Below, in pieces: positions 27,993 to 38,399 of a stretch of DNA of 64,000 nt (the first letter of the stretch is position 1; each line of letters opens with the position of its first letter). Source of the stretch: Xanthocytophaga agilis. GTDB lineage: Bacteria; Bacteroidota; Bacteroidia; Cytophagales; 172606-1. The notes below the pieces were generated by a model. The model saw nothing but the letters and a program-made list of their open reading frames with translations, made no database searches and was not told where the DNA came from. The position numbers were made by a program, and so were the translations under genes. The DNA lies in NCBI RefSeq assembly GCF_030068605.1, contig NZ_JASJOU010000007.1, forward strand, positions 310,001-374,000. The letters run 5' to 3'.

Positions 27993-28850
27993 TTATTTTT
28001 TCTTTCCACTAAAGAAGTTTAATACTTTGCTCACAAAGGCATCATCAATTCCAAATGTACGCTTTACCGTTGTATATGTAGCAACCAGTTTTTTATCCAG
28101 CCAGATCAGAATGGATTTAGCACCATCCTGCGGACGAGCCTGATAATTGGTTGAACGCAACTTTGGTGTTACGGACTCTTCTGTAAAATAATACAAGGCA
28201 ATGGATTTACGGGTCATATCTTCCGGACACAATATTGGATCAGGCAACCCATGATAGGAATCTTCATCTGTGTTAAAAATTACACAACGATTGAATATAG
28301 GAGAAATCTTCTGTACCACTCCTTTCATCTGACGGTCCCATAATTCCAGATCTCCTCTGTATTCAGGCTTCCAATCTTTGTTAAGGTATACGAGTACATT
28401 GACACGTCTACGCCAGTTACGTTTGTGTGGATGTACTGTAAAATCGGCATGCACATTCAAGAAGCCATTCCGTCCCGACTGATGCAGTCCCCCACCTTCC
28501 AGCATATCATCAGGCAGCAAATTAGGAATGCCTGTTAGCTTGCTTACATACTCAACAAACTGAGGAGAGTTGAGTTCTTCAATAACAGAACGGACAAATG
28601 GAGGAAGCATGTCCATTTTATTCAATCCATGTTTCTTTTCATTTACATGGACATAGTGTATCCATCCTGCATCTTTTACAGCTGGAAATTCGGACAATGC
28701 TTCGTCAGCAGCCCATTCTTCCAGAAAGTTATCTAAAAAGATATGGGGATAAGGTGATGCCTGCTGATAGCGACGCTGGTCTTCAGGCAAAGAAGTTTTC
28801 CAGCGTTCATAGTTAAATATAGATTTTTGAGCAGTTACGGAAGTATTCAC
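27993..28850 (-). CDS. 2-oxoglutarate/Fe(II)-dependent oxygenase (prolyl 4-hydroxylase-like)
   Basis: A GTG at 28848-28850 starts this 285-residue protein. The double-stranded beta-helix core has the iron-binding triad H134-x-D136 (NVHADF) and H200 (SYHG), with R214 (MTRKSIALYY) placed to bind 2-oxoglutarate. The YRGDLELWD stretch is typical of 2OG-FeII_Oxy_3 members. Such enzymes hydroxylate proteins or small molecules; the substrate is unknown. It lies downstream of the PAP2 gene and upstream of the ArnT-like gene, all on the minus strand. Confidence 0.85.
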   Translation of the reverse strand: MNTSVTAQKSIFNYERWKTSLPEDQRRYQQASPYPHIFLDNFLEEWAADEALSEFPAVKDAGWIHYVHVNEKKHGLNKMDMLPPFVRSVIEELNSPQFVEYVSKLTGIPNLLPDDMLEGGGLHQSGRNGFLNVHADFTVHPHKRNWRRRVNVLVYLNKDWKPEYRGDLELWDRQMKGVVQKISPIFNRCVIFNTDEDSYHGLPDPILCPEDMTRKSIALYYFTEESVTPKLRSTNYQARPQDGAKSILIWLDKKLVATYTTVKRTFGIDDAFVSKVLNFFSGKKK

Positions 28851-28956
28851 GGATTAGTATAGTTTGTTTAGTAAGACACACACAAAAGTAATGCAATTTG
28901 TCAGATTAATGAGCATCCAAACTATTTTGACCTATTGTTATTCAGAAGCTCCAAGC

Positions 28957-29610
28957 TTAAAGTCGCAGAATATTCTGTTGATACCAGTTTTTGGGATTCC
29001 TTTCAAGTAACCGTTCTATAACCAGATACATCAAAACAGTACTACTTACCCCAATGAAAGATCCAGCATAAATATCTGCAAAGAAATGCTGACCCAGATA
29101 TACGCGGGAATAAGCTGCTAGAAAAGCCAAGGTAAAAAACAGAAAGCCAGACAACTGGTTCTTTAGAATAATACTCAGCAAAGAAAAGACTGCAAAAGCA
29201 GTAGTGGCATGTCCGGAAGGAAAACTATGGCTTGAATGAATTTCTAACCCTGCCACCCAATGCAATGTATAGGAAGATCCCTCGAATACAGCTTTAGGAC
29301 GTAAAACATCTGCAAATACAAGGCGTTTTAATCCTTGCGCCAGCAGTGAACTCAGAGCAAAACTACCCAAGCCAATTAATACATACCGATACCTGATAAA
29401 CAAAAACAGAATAATCACAGCAGCGAAGAAAGCTCCGTCACCTACATTTGTGAAATACTGAAAAAAGGTATCAAAGAATGGATGATTAGCTCCATTAATA
29501 ACTAGAAATATCTGGGTAGGCGACCATACTACCTGCCAGATTCCTCCTGCAATCAGAAATATTCCATACAGGACAAAGAATACTTTATTCGCTTTAAAAA
29601 CTTCTGCCAT
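28957..29610 (-). CDS. PAP2-family membrane phosphatase
   Basis: This 217-residue protein has about six membrane helices. The three phosphatase motifs are KRLVFADVLRP (K95 to R104-P105), SFPSGH (131-134 is PSGH) and SRVYLGQH (S168-R169-x5-H175). The first motif has eight residues between Lys and Arg-Pro instead of six. Likely substrates are undecaprenyl pyrophosphate, phosphatidic acid or other lipid phosphates on the outer face of the inner membrane. The neighbouring ArnT-like gene would fit an undecaprenyl-phosphate link. Confidence 0.88.
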   Translation of the reverse strand: MAEVFKANKVFFVLYGIFLIAGGIWQVVWSPTQIFLVINGANHPFFDTFFQYFTNVGDGAFFAAVIILFLFIRYRYVLIGLGSFALSSLLAQGLKRLVFADVLRPKAVFEGSSYTLHWVAGLEIHSSHSFPSGHATTAFAVFSLLSIILKNQLSGFLFFTLAFLAAYSRVYLGQHFFADIYAGSFIGVSSTVLMYLVIERLLERNPKNWYQQNILRL

Positions 29611-29730
29611 AGGGATGTTTTAAAAAACAGACGTTCAAAAATAGTGTTCTTCCTGTTATTTTTCCGTTTTAAAGGCACATTTTTTCAGTTAAGAACCAAC
29701 AAACAACCCGTATGAAAAGATATATAGTGT

Positions 29731-30168
29731 TTATTGTCCTACTATTTTCAGAATATGAAACTGCATAAAATTATCCAGTGAAGACACCCGTTTCGTGTTT
29801 TCATTAAAATTCAATGGCTTAATAAGGTATCCTGATACTCCTAGCATCTCCGTCATCTGTCGATCATAATCTTCGTAAGATGTAGTCATAATAAATACTC
29901 TGATAGAAGACAGTTCCGGGTCGGAATCACTTCTCAATATTCTGAGAAATTCGATTCCATTCATCCGCGGCATGTTTATATCCAACACGATTACATCTGG
30001 AAGAGGATCTATTTTAGGCATTCCATCACCTCTGAGCATAGCCAATGCTTCAATACCATTATAAGCAGTATATAGCTGATGCTCCATATTGAGGCTATTC
30101 AAAGAACGCTGGAAACTAATTACATCCAGTTCATCATCCTCAATCAGTAAGATAGATTTTACTTGCAT
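29731..30168 (-). CDS. Stand-alone response regulator receiver
   Basis: This 145-residue protein is a single CheY-like domain. The acidic pocket E10-D11-D12, the phospho-acceptor D63 (VIVLDINMPRMNG), T95-T96 and K117 (LIKP) are all present. It has no output domain. It starts 1 bp after the stop of the CHASE3 kinase, so the two genes form an operon and most likely a phosphorelay pair, similar to kinase/Rcp1-type receiver pairs. Confidence 0.92.
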   Translation of the reverse strand: MQVKSILLIEDDELDVISFQRSLNSLNMEHQLYTAYNGIEALAMLRGDGMPKIDPLPDVIVLDINMPRMNGIEFLRILRSDSDPELSSIRVFIMTTSYEDYDRQMTEMLGVSGYLIKPLNFNENTKRVSSLDNFMQFHILKIVGQ

Positions 30169-30169
30169 A

Positions 30170-31654
30170 TCAATTATTATTTAAACTGGTAAACTTTGGC
30201 CATGTGAACGTAAAAATAGAGCCTTCCCCCAATTGGGAGGTTAGCCATATTTCCCCTTCCTGTTCGCCAACAATTTTTTTGACAATAGACAGACCGATAC
30301 CGGTGCTTTCTGCTTCGTTTTTCTCACGCAGGGTTTGAAAAATCGTAAATATCTTTTGATGGTATTCGGGTGCAATCCCAATTCCATTATCTGCAACTGA
30401 AAACTGATAATATTCACCCACGTCAGTCCAATCTATGGTGATAATACAATCTTCTTTCTTACTATATTTTACTGCATTGCTTATCAGATTTGAGAATACC
30501 TGTTCCAGGTAAAGACGTTTGGTCTGTAATACAGGCATAGAAGATGGCAGATTTACCTTACAACTGGCAGGTACCAGCAACTCTACAATTTCCTGCACTA
30601 TCTGGCCTACATGGACAATCTCAATAGACTCTGTTTTACGACCAATACGGGCATATTGCAACAGTCCATTAATTAGACTTTCCAGTCTGATAATACGTCC
30701 ACGCATCTTTGTATGGTATTTCTTCAGTTGGTCAGATAGTTCTGACTCCAGATCTTCTTCTATCCACTGAAGAATATTGTACATTCCTCTTAAAGGAGCT
30801 TTTAAGTCGTGTGAAACCACATAGGCAAACTGATCCAGTTCCTGATTTCTTTTTGTCAAAACGGCAAAAGAATGCTGCAGTTTTTGAGACATGATATTTA
30901 AGGATCGAGACAAATGGGTCAGTTCATCATTTTCCTGATCTTTGATAACAGAAAATGTACCCTGTGATATTTTCTCAGCTAGACTTACCATACTATAGAT
31001 CCGGCGGGTGATTGTCTTAACAACAAAAAAACCGGTGATAATGGCAATGGTAATATACCCTATAGCTAACGAAGCAGAAACAAAGTTTGTGTATCGGATA
31101 GAATCACGAAGCCTCTGCTGCCTCCTGTTACGTACGTAATACTCGTATTGATCAAACTCTTTAAATTTTAACGTTATAACGTCATTTAATTGTTGACCAA
31201 CTCCCCTTCGTTGCTTCTTCTCAAAAAGCTCCATATAGACTTCTTTGCCTTTTGTAGTTTCCAGACTTTCCTGCTTGGCTTTAATGAGTGCATTGGCATA
31301 TTCTATCCATTCGGTATGTAACATGGCAATTGAATCCAGACAACGCAACTGCTCTGCATTACCTTTCACAATTTCCCTTTCTTCCCGAAATATGGGAGGT
31401 ATTTCTTTAAGGCCTGCATAATAGGAATCCAAAAAAGTCTCTTTCTCGGCAAGAAGATATCCTCGCAAACCACTCTGCATCTGGATGATGCTTTTGTGCA
31501 GTCTGTTTGAGTTACGCAAAATGGTTTCGGAACGGGAAAGAAATTCCATGTTACGAATTACCTTATTAGATAACTGATAATTTACGATCAGATCCACAAT
31601 CGCAAAAAATATGACAAACCCAAAACCTATATATATCTTCTGGGAAATTTTCAT
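30170..31654 (-). CDS. Sensor histidine kinase with CHASE3 and HAMP
   Basis: The ATG at 31654 (494 residues, MKISQKIYIGFGFVIFFAIV) puts a membrane helix at the N-terminus; an in-frame ATG at 31702 would add 16 residues. The order is helix 1, periplasmic CHASE3-type four-helix sensor (about 35-175, with LRGYLLAEKETFLDSYY), helix 2 (about 190-212), HAMP, HisKA with VVSHDLKAPLRG, and HATPase with SNLISNAVKYSKKE, VADNGIGIAPEY and TGIGLSIVKK. All catalytic boxes are intact. It partners the receiver gene 1 bp downstream. Confidence 0.92.
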   Translation of the reverse strand: MKISQKIYIGFGFVIFFAIVDLIVNYQLSNKVIRNMEFLSRSETILRNSNRLHKSIIQMQSGLRGYLLAEKETFLDSYYAGLKEIPPIFREEREIVKGNAEQLRCLDSIAMLHTEWIEYANALIKAKQESLETTKGKEVYMELFEKKQRRGVGQQLNDVITLKFKEFDQYEYYVRNRRQQRLRDSIRYTNFVSASLAIGYITIAIITGFFVVKTITRRIYSMVSLAEKISQGTFSVIKDQENDELTHLSRSLNIMSQKLQHSFAVLTKRNQELDQFAYVVSHDLKAPLRGMYNILQWIEEDLESELSDQLKKYHTKMRGRIIRLESLINGLLQYARIGRKTESIEIVHVGQIVQEIVELLVPASCKVNLPSSMPVLQTKRLYLEQVFSNLISNAVKYSKKEDCIITIDWTDVGEYYQFSVADNGIGIAPEYHQKIFTIFQTLREKNEAESTGIGLSIVKKIVGEQEGEIWLTSQLGEGSIFTFTWPKFTSLNNN

Positions 31655-31910
31655 TCGAACACAGTGAGTTAAACTAGGATACAGTGTACTAAGTATGTAC
31701 ATTCTGAGTTTTCAGAATGGAAAAATGGAGAGTTTTACTGGGCTTAAATAGAGCCGATTATATTAAAACATAACTCAGCTTTTAAGAGGTGGTTACTGGC
31801 AAAGTAAAAAAATCAGGCTGATAAAACCAAAAATAGCAGAAGAAACGAAAGCAGGAAGTCTTGTTTTAGTTATAAATGCCAGGGAAACCCATTTTATATA
31901 GCAATAAAAA
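31655..31910. other. Intergenic region upstream of the CHASE3 kinase
   Basis: This stretch lies between the kinase ATG and the terminator of the Oar-like gene. It should contain the kinase promoter, but I see no clean TAnnTTTG box on the minus strand and no gene. Confidence 0.35.
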
Positions 31911-31939
31911 ATCCCCACATAGCTGAGTTATGTGGGGAT
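31911..31939 (-). terminator. Terminator of the Oar-like TonB receptor
   Basis: A perfect 11-bp stem (31911-31921 with 31929-31939) with a 7-base loop is followed on the minus strand by TTTTTTATTG. It lies about 25 bp beyond the stop codon. Confidence 0.9.
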
Positions 31940-31964
31940 ATATAAGATACTTTAAAATCACTAA

Positions 31965-34900
31965 TTAAAACAGATAACGGAGTCCTAACTGCCCCTGGAA
32001 GCGGGAGTTAAACTGATCTATTGAATAGGTAGAAGTAGGTGTTGTAAATGTATACGTTGGCTCACTGCTGTTTGTCGCAGAACGAGTCACAGTAAGACCT
32101 GTGTTGACAGATGAACTACGTGTGTTAGGAACAAAATACACAATGCCCCAGGTTTTACTTAGCAAATTGGTAAAATTGATCATGTCGAAAGATACCTGTA
32201 TGGTATGTTTACGAGTACCCGCCTTAAAGTTGAAATCCTGCATCAGACGCACATCCAGACGATTGTTCCAGGGTGTACGGGCACCATTTCGTTCAGTAAA
32301 CTGTCCCCTGCGAGAACTCAGATAGGAATTCCCATCGATAAATTTATTCAAATCCTGCCATTGTTGTGCAGCAGAAACTTTTACAGAACCATCACTATTT
32401 TTTATATCTACCATTTTAAACGAACCTGTACCTTCAGAAGGGCTAAAGTCGGATGTCTTAGGAATATAAGCCAGATCTATCTGTTGTCCGTTTCGCGTCA
32501 GATTATTACTTCCGATAACCCAGGTAAACGGAGAGCCAGATTCAGCGGTGAAAATAAATGAGATGTAAGATGTCAGTTTTTCACTCCAAGCCTTTTTATA
32601 ATTTACTGTAGCCACAATCCGGTGCCGAATGTCAAAGTTTGAATAAGTTAATTGAGGATTGTTTGGATTCAGGTTCTGATTCAACTGCCATCCGGATTCA
32701 GGAGAGTTACGAATACCATTCAGAATATCTTTTGACTGACCGTAGGTATAGGCGGCAGAGATATTTAAGCCAAATTGATATGCCTTCTGAATTTGTGCAG
32801 TCAACTGATAACGATAGCCCTTTGTTGTATTGGTTATCAGATACACACTGGAAAAGTTGTTCGATACACGTCCTCCTGTTGAACCGCCTTGTAAATACAG
32901 AGGCTGCTGTTTTTCTATATCATACGCCGCATAATAGACTGAGTCTTTCAGGTTAATCTGTTTGATCATCATATCCTGAAGTGTCTTGGTGTAGATTGCT
33001 TCCAGTGTTAATTTATATCCTTGTGGAAGATTGAAATCTATAGCCAGATTGCTACGCCACATACGTGGGAGCTTGAAGTTCTTATCAAAGATATCCAGTT
33101 CACGACGGGCATTTAACCCAGGAGCAATGCTTGAATTAACAGACGGAAACGTGGTTGGATTCAGTAATGAGTAGGACTGACCTGAAGAAGTCTGCCCTGT
33201 TAGAGGTAGAGATGTGAACGAACCAGAATAGGTTGGCTGTGCATCAAATGCGCCAAAGTTTACGCCGTTGTTCACATATGAATAGCCAAGCCATGCAAAA
33301 GGAATGCGGCCTGTGAAGATGCCTGATCCACCTCTCAATACAATAGATTGATTTCCTTTTACATCATAGTTAAAACCAATACGTGGCGAAATATATACCT
33401 GTCCGAAATACTTATTACTGATAGAAGAAACCGTATGTCCAAATGTATAAGTCGGATTACCTGTTGTTGTGGTACCTGTTTGTGTGTCCAATACAGAGGA
33501 AGTATAAGCATCCGGGAAAATAGCATGGGCATCTGTCGGTGGAGTATTTGGTACAGTAGTCATATCTGCACGCAAACCGTAGGTAAGTGTAAAGCGACTA
33601 TTTATAGTAAACTCATCCTGTGCATACAAGCTGAACATATTTACTTTGTAATGAGCAGGTGAGTTATTCAGGTTATAATCACGTGAATTATCTCCACTCA
33701 AACTATAAATAGCACGCAAACGAGCTGGCTGATCATTCAGGAATTGTTGTACGCTATTATAATCATAACGTCCATTCCAGGAATTGATGAAGTTGTATTT
33801 GATGGAATATAACTCATTGTGTGTTCCAAATGTCAGACTGTGATTTCCGAGAAACCATTTGAAATTATCTGTGATTTCAAATGTTTGCTGACGCATGTTA
33901 AAAATACCCGCTTCCCGGTTTGTTCCCAGTAATACTGTACCACTCCCCGTTGTAGTTGGATCTGAACCTACATTATTAATCTGAATTTGTGGAAAAATAA
34001 TACCTACAGGATTCCGACGATCCTTTATATCGGTATACCCTATGATCAGGTTATTGCTGATGAGATTGCTAAAACGGCTTTTCAGTTCTGCGACTGTGCT
34101 TATGTTTGTGTTCTTCTGCACAAAGTCGTAATTACCAAACTGAAATTCTGATGAACCTCTCTCCAGATTGGTTGCTTCTGAGATAACTGTATTATTTCGT
34201 AAAGCCAGCTGATGCTTGCTGGTAATATTCCAGTCAATCCTGTTAAAGAACTTATTGCTATTTGCATAAATAGAATAATCACCTGTAGCACCTGGATCAT
34301 ATCCATAATTGGTGATCAGCTTATTGCGAATAGCATCGGCAGTAGCTTGAGACATAAAATAATTTGGAGAACCAGCAGGAAAAAACTGAGGAACCTGATT
34401 TCGGGCTATTTCTTCATTGGTAAAGAAGAAGAGCTTATCTTTTATGATGGGAAATCCAATCCGGAAACCTGTCTGGTAATCATGGTATGCACTGCTGATT
34501 TTTCCGTCATTTACACGATCGCTTCCTTTGTAATGCCCGGTAATGGCAGAACTTCGACCAAATGCATAGACAGATCCAGTCACTTCATTCGAACCACTAC
34601 GTGATACAGCATTTACACTACCTCCTGTAAAGTTACCAATACTCACATCATACGGAGCAATCTGAACCTGCACTTCCTGTACTGCATCCAGACTAAAGGA
34701 ATTGGATCGGGTACTACTACCAGGCTGATTGGCAGTACCACTTAATCCCCCCAATGAAGGACTAAATCCAATCGCATCATTATTAATGGCTCCATCCAGA
34801 GTAATGTTGTTATACCGAAAATTTGTACCTGCGAAAGAGTTATTGCTTGACTGAGGAGTAAGACGCGTAAAATCAGAGAAACTTCTGGATAAAGTAGGCA

Positions 34901-35327
34901 AAGTCTGAATTTGTTCCTTGCTTACTCCAATAGCAGCTCCGATTTTGGCTTGCCCTGCACTGGAAATAACTTTCACTTCTTCTAGTTGCGTTGATTCATC
35001 CTGTAAGATGAAGTCTATTTTCTGCTTTTCGCCTAATTGCAGATAAATATTTTCCCGTTTTTCAGCCTTGAAACTCACAAAGGTGATTGTCAGTTCATAA
35101 GGCCCGCCAGGAGTCAGGTTTACAAAGTTATAGCGCCCATCAGCATTGGTTAATGCACCTAACTGGCGATTAGTAGGCTTATGAACTAAAGAAACAGTAG
35201 CACCTGGTAATACTTCACCATTTTTATCTGTGATGCGCCCGCTTAAAGATGAACTAGTAGTTTGTGCAAAAAGAGTCACGTTTACTGCACATACTATGTA
35301 CAGTAAAACAAACGTAAAGAATTTCAT
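31965..35327 (-). CDS. Oar-like TonB-dependent receptor
   Basis: The 1120-residue protein has a signal peptide (MKFFTFVLLYIVCAVNVTLFAQ), a carboxypeptidase-regulatory-like beta-sandwich (about 26-110, SGRITDKNGEVLPGATV), a plug region with NNITLDGAINND and RSGSNEVTGSVYAFGRSS, and a very long barrel ending in GQLGLRYLF, a normal outer-membrane C-terminus with Phe last. It resembles the Oar group of myxobacteria and Bacteroidota. The substrate is unknown. No SusD partner is present, so a polysaccharide-uptake role is not supported. Confidence 0.88.
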   Translation of the reverse strand: MKFFTFVLLYIVCAVNVTLFAQTTSSSLSGRITDKNGEVLPGATVSLVHKPTNRQLGALTNADGRYNFVNLTPGGPYELTITFVSFKAEKRENIYLQLGEKQKIDFILQDESTQLEEVKVISSAGQAKIGAAIGVSKEQIQTLPTLSRSFSDFTRLTPQSSNNSFAGTNFRYNNITLDGAINNDAIGFSPSLGGLSGTANQPGSSTRSNSFSLDAVQEVQVQIAPYDVSIGNFTGGSVNAVSRSGSNEVTGSVYAFGRSSAITGHYKGSDRVNDGKISSAYHDYQTGFRIGFPIIKDKLFFFTNEEIARNQVPQFFPAGSPNYFMSQATADAIRNKLITNYGYDPGATGDYSIYANSNKFFNRIDWNITSKHQLALRNNTVISEATNLERGSSEFQFGNYDFVQKNTNISTVAELKSRFSNLISNNLIIGYTDIKDRRNPVGIIFPQIQINNVGSDPTTTGSGTVLLGTNREAGIFNMRQQTFEITDNFKWFLGNHSLTFGTHNELYSIKYNFINSWNGRYDYNSVQQFLNDQPARLRAIYSLSGDNSRDYNLNNSPAHYKVNMFSLYAQDEFTINSRFTLTYGLRADMTTVPNTPPTDAHAIFPDAYTSSVLDTQTGTTTTGNPTYTFGHTVSSISNKYFGQVYISPRIGFNYDVKGNQSIVLRGGSGIFTGRIPFAWLGYSYVNNGVNFGAFDAQPTYSGSFTSLPLTGQTSSGQSYSLLNPTTFPSVNSSIAPGLNARRELDIFDKNFKLPRMWRSNLAIDFNLPQGYKLTLEAIYTKTLQDMMIKQINLKDSVYYAAYDIEKQQPLYLQGGSTGGRVSNNFSSVYLITNTTKGYRYQLTAQIQKAYQFGLNISAAYTYGQSKDILNGIRNSPESGWQLNQNLNPNNPQLTYSNFDIRHRIVATVNYKKAWSEKLTSYISFIFTAESGSPFTWVIGSNNLTRNGQQIDLAYIPKTSDFSPSEGTGSFKMVDIKNSDGSVKVSAAQQWQDLNKFIDGNSYLSSRRGQFTERNGARTPWNNRLDVRLMQDFNFKAGTRKHTIQVSFDMINFTNLLSKTWGIVYFVPNTRSSSVNTGLTVTRSATNSSEPTYTFTTPTSTYSIDQFNSRFQGQLGLRYLF

Positions 35328-35468
35328 ATAAAATGAATAGAAGTTGTAGCTGTGGGTAACAGTTACATAAGGAATAGCTAAGAATACACTTACCTGTGCA
35401 CCCTTTTATGAGAGGCTAGAGCGAATGATTTTTGAGTATGTGAGGCCAGCGAAATTGTTATTTCGGGG

Positions 35469-35476
35469 CAAAGCTA
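35469..35476 (-). promoter_or_regulatory. -7 box of the Oar-like receptor gene
   Basis: The minus strand reads TAGCTTTG followed by C, matching TAnnTTTG. A TTG lies about 17 bases upstream, shorter than usual. The leader to the ATG at 35327 would be about 135 nt. Confidence 0.5.
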
Positions 35477-35578
35477 CATCAGCAAAACTAACTCAATGTG
35501 TCCCGAATATTACTAAATTGTTAATCGCCAGCTTAAAGGTGTCTTTCTATATCTTATATAGATAGGTACAAAAAAAAT

Positions 35579-35611
35579 GCTATCAAAGGAGGTTATCATT
35601 CCTTTGATAGC
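35579..35611 (-). terminator. Terminator of treY
   Basis: A perfect 12-bp stem (35579-35590 with 35600-35611) with a 9-base loop is followed on the minus strand by ATTTTTTTT. It closes the trehalose gene group. Confidence 0.92.
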
Positions 35612-35634
35612 TAATATACTACTATATGAGTTTC

Positions 35635-38343
35635 TTATTTCCTGATCCAACATCCAATTGGAAACACTGACAATAACTCCCCTATTGGCTGTCGGGAAGA
35701 TAAGTGAATAGATGTATGTGTAAAAATATTTACATATTCTACTGTGTCACTTTCTTCAGGCCAACCCAGATAGGTATCTTCCCACACGTCAGTTCCAACA
35801 GGCAAACATCCGGATTCACATAAACTGACAACCTCTAATGGAAATACTACCAATGCTATCTGGGACTTCCATTCCCGAATAAAAGCAGTTACTTTACGGG
35901 CATGTTTTCCAGCTGTCAATATAGGTTTGTATACACCCTGTAAAAACAACTCAGGGTATTGTCGTCTTAACAATAATAGTTTATGCAATACAAATAATTT
36001 AAGCGAAGGATCCAGTACATTTTTAAGCTTTTCCTGAAGATAAATTGGATTGTCCATCTCTGTTACTATATTTTTCAGCACCTGCTTTCTGGTCTGATAG
36101 TTTACAGGTCGTCTGTTATCGGGATCAACCATACTAAAGTCCCATAATTCTGTTCCCTGATAGGTATCCGGAACGCCTGGCGCCGTAAGCCGAATCAGTG
36201 TTTGTATAAGTGAATAAACAGCCCCATACTTTGCCACTCTTTGCACAAATGGAACAAAAGAATGCATAAATGCCTGATTACTCAGCAGGTTATCGACAAA
36301 CTCAATTGCTTTACCTTCATACACTATATCTGGTGCAGACCAATTGGTATGTACTTTGGCTTCCTTCATTACTTTGGTAATATACTCCTTTAGACGACTG
36401 TGATAATTTTCGTTCTCCGGATCTATATGCACAGGATAGGTTCCTACTAGTGTTTGATACAAAAAATATTCATCATTAGGATCAGGTATCACAAGCCCTC
36501 CTTCTGAAAATCGAAACCCTTCTGCAATTTTCTGCCATTCCAAAACCTTTGCTTTCCATTCTTCCACTATCTCACTCAACACATTGATACGTAACCGCAC
36601 ATCTTCACCTCGTTTGGTATCATGAGTTGCGGTGGCATTTAATGTGGTAAGAGGACGCTTCTGCATCTCCTGATGGAATTGATATGTATTTACATTCTCT
36701 TCTATATGGGGAGTGTCACCTACTTCATTACGGGAAATTAATAAATTGTACATATAAAATGTTGTATCCTCGACTCCTTTAGCCATCAATGGCCCTGTAA
36801 ATTGTTGCGTACGCATTAAAAAACGTAATTCTTTTGAGGTTGCTTCAATAGGTTCTGGCGCCAGTATCGGACGTAGTTCTTCAAATACATTATCCAGTGC
36901 AGGAGCTTTTGCTTTTGCTTTAGCCTGTTCAAAAACCAATTTGAGTTGTTTGGCATTATCTTCAGACAGAGTTTTCTCATCCAGATATAATCGGTACACA
37001 GAAAAAGAGACCATCCAGTAAGCCAATACCTGGCGATAGTTACTACGCATTTCATCTGTAATAGAATACTCAGGAAATAGCTGCACCAGTTGTTCTGTCA
37101 GATTGTCTAATTCACCACCCATATGGTGAATCAGCATAAACAATTTTTTTCTATATACAGCTTCCTCAAAATCGTAGGCCAGCACATGTACCTGAGAATA
37201 GAATTCAGAGAGTGCTTCAATAGATTTATCACTTACCAGAAGGCGGTTCACCAACGACAAAAAATCATATCCTGTCGTCCCTTGTACTTTCCAATCAGAG
37301 GGAATATATTCATTAGGGGCCAGAATCTTTTCTACCACAACATAGGTATCCTCACCTACCAGCTCGTGCAAGCAATCCAGATAGGCTTTGGGTGCGTACA
37401 AACCATCTATATGGTCTATCCGCAATGCTTGAATAATATCCTTATCTATTAAGGATTTTATATATTTATGATAATGAGCAAAAGTTTGCTCACTTTCCAT
37501 ACGCAGACAAATCAATTCATTAACGGTAAAAAAACGTCTGTAATTCATACTCTTGTCAGCTTCTTGCCAGGCAGCAAGGCAAAAATTCTGAGTTTTTAGT
37601 AAATCCAGCGTTTTAGTAGTATGTCCGGAATACTCTCTTAGCACTTTTAAGTTTGTATCCTTCTGAAAAAAAGAATCAAGCTCTGCTTTAAACTGCTCCC
37701 AACTAGTGAGATCCAGCTTCTGATCAGGTTGAATAGCAGCAAATTCTTGTGCAGATTGTATAAAATAATCAGGTACAACTACAGCAGATTGAATTTCGTT
37801 TATCTGACTCAATACAGACGCATACTGCCGGAAATCAATAGGAAAACTATGTTCATAATACTGTAAATGTAGTCCCTTTGCATCATATGTAAGTGTAAGT
37901 TCTCCTTCTACTACTAATTCTTCCAGAGGTTTAGATAATAATGGCATCATAAGTTGTCCGGTATATTTAGGATGGTGCCAGTTGATATCAAAAAAGGTAT
38001 AGTAAGGCGAAAAAGGTCCTTTTTCCAGTACATCATACAACCAAACATTACTAGTTTGAGAAGACATATGGTTAGGCACTATATCCTGGAGCCATGTCAT
38101 CCGATGTTCATGCAACCACTCACTTATCTCAATCAGGTCCTCTTCTGTACCTAGTTCCGGATTAATGCGATGAGGATTTAATACATCATATCCATGTGTA
38201 CTACCTGGTACTGCTTCAAAAAAAGGAGAAGCATAGACAGTAGTAATTCCCAGTTGATGAAGATAAGGTAATATTTCTTTCAGATGTCGGAGTGTAAATT
38301 CACGATGCAACTGTACACGATAAGTTGAAACAGGTATGTTCAT
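35635..38343 (-). CDS. treY: Maltooligosyltrehalose synthase
   Basis: This GH13 enzyme (902 residues) converts the reducing-end alpha-1,4 bond of maltodextrins to alpha-1,1, giving maltooligosyltrehalose. It begins with PVSTYRVQLHREFTL, typical of TreY. The likely nucleophile is D310 (QALRIDHIDGL), the acid/base E338 (VVVEKIL) and the third carboxylate lies in NATATHDTKRGEDVR. It is longer than the archaeal enzyme (about 720 residues). It lies 56 bp downstream of treZ on the same strand. Expected location is the cytoplasm, with no signal peptide. Confidence 0.95.
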   Translation of the reverse strand: MNIPVSTYRVQLHREFTLRHLKEILPYLHQLGITTVYASPFFEAVPGSTHGYDVLNPHRINPELGTEEDLIEISEWLHEHRMTWLQDIVPNHMSSQTSNVWLYDVLEKGPFSPYYTFFDINWHHPKYTGQLMMPLLSKPLEELVVEGELTLTYDAKGLHLQYYEHSFPIDFRQYASVLSQINEIQSAVVVPDYFIQSAQEFAAIQPDQKLDLTSWEQFKAELDSFFQKDTNLKVLREYSGHTTKTLDLLKTQNFCLAAWQEADKSMNYRRFFTVNELICLRMESEQTFAHYHKYIKSLIDKDIIQALRIDHIDGLYAPKAYLDCLHELVGEDTYVVVEKILAPNEYIPSDWKVQGTTGYDFLSLVNRLLVSDKSIEALSEFYSQVHVLAYDFEEAVYRKKLFMLIHHMGGELDNLTEQLVQLFPEYSITDEMRSNYRQVLAYWMVSFSVYRLYLDEKTLSEDNAKQLKLVFEQAKAKAKAPALDNVFEELRPILAPEPIEATSKELRFLMRTQQFTGPLMAKGVEDTTFYMYNLLISRNEVGDTPHIEENVNTYQFHQEMQKRPLTTLNATATHDTKRGEDVRLRINVLSEIVEEWKAKVLEWQKIAEGFRFSEGGLVIPDPNDEYFLYQTLVGTYPVHIDPENENYHSRLKEYITKVMKEAKVHTNWSAPDIVYEGKAIEFVDNLLSNQAFMHSFVPFVQRVAKYGAVYSLIQTLIRLTAPGVPDTYQGTELWDFSMVDPDNRRPVNYQTRKQVLKNIVTEMDNPIYLQEKLKNVLDPSLKLFVLHKLLLLRRQYPELFLQGVYKPILTAGKHARKVTAFIREWKSQIALVVFPLEVVSLCESGCLPVGTDVWEDTYLGWPEESDTVEYVNIFTHTSIHLSSRQPIGELLSVFPIGCWIRK

Positions 38344-38399
38344 ACACAGTAAAAAATTTCAGTTTTTTTTGCAGAATTGATGTTTTACTAAAGGGCAGA

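Noticed and set aside
32639-34604. Plus-strand reading frames opposite the Oar-like receptor
   Set aside because: All are antisense to conserved barrel coding sequence and lack start signals or domains.
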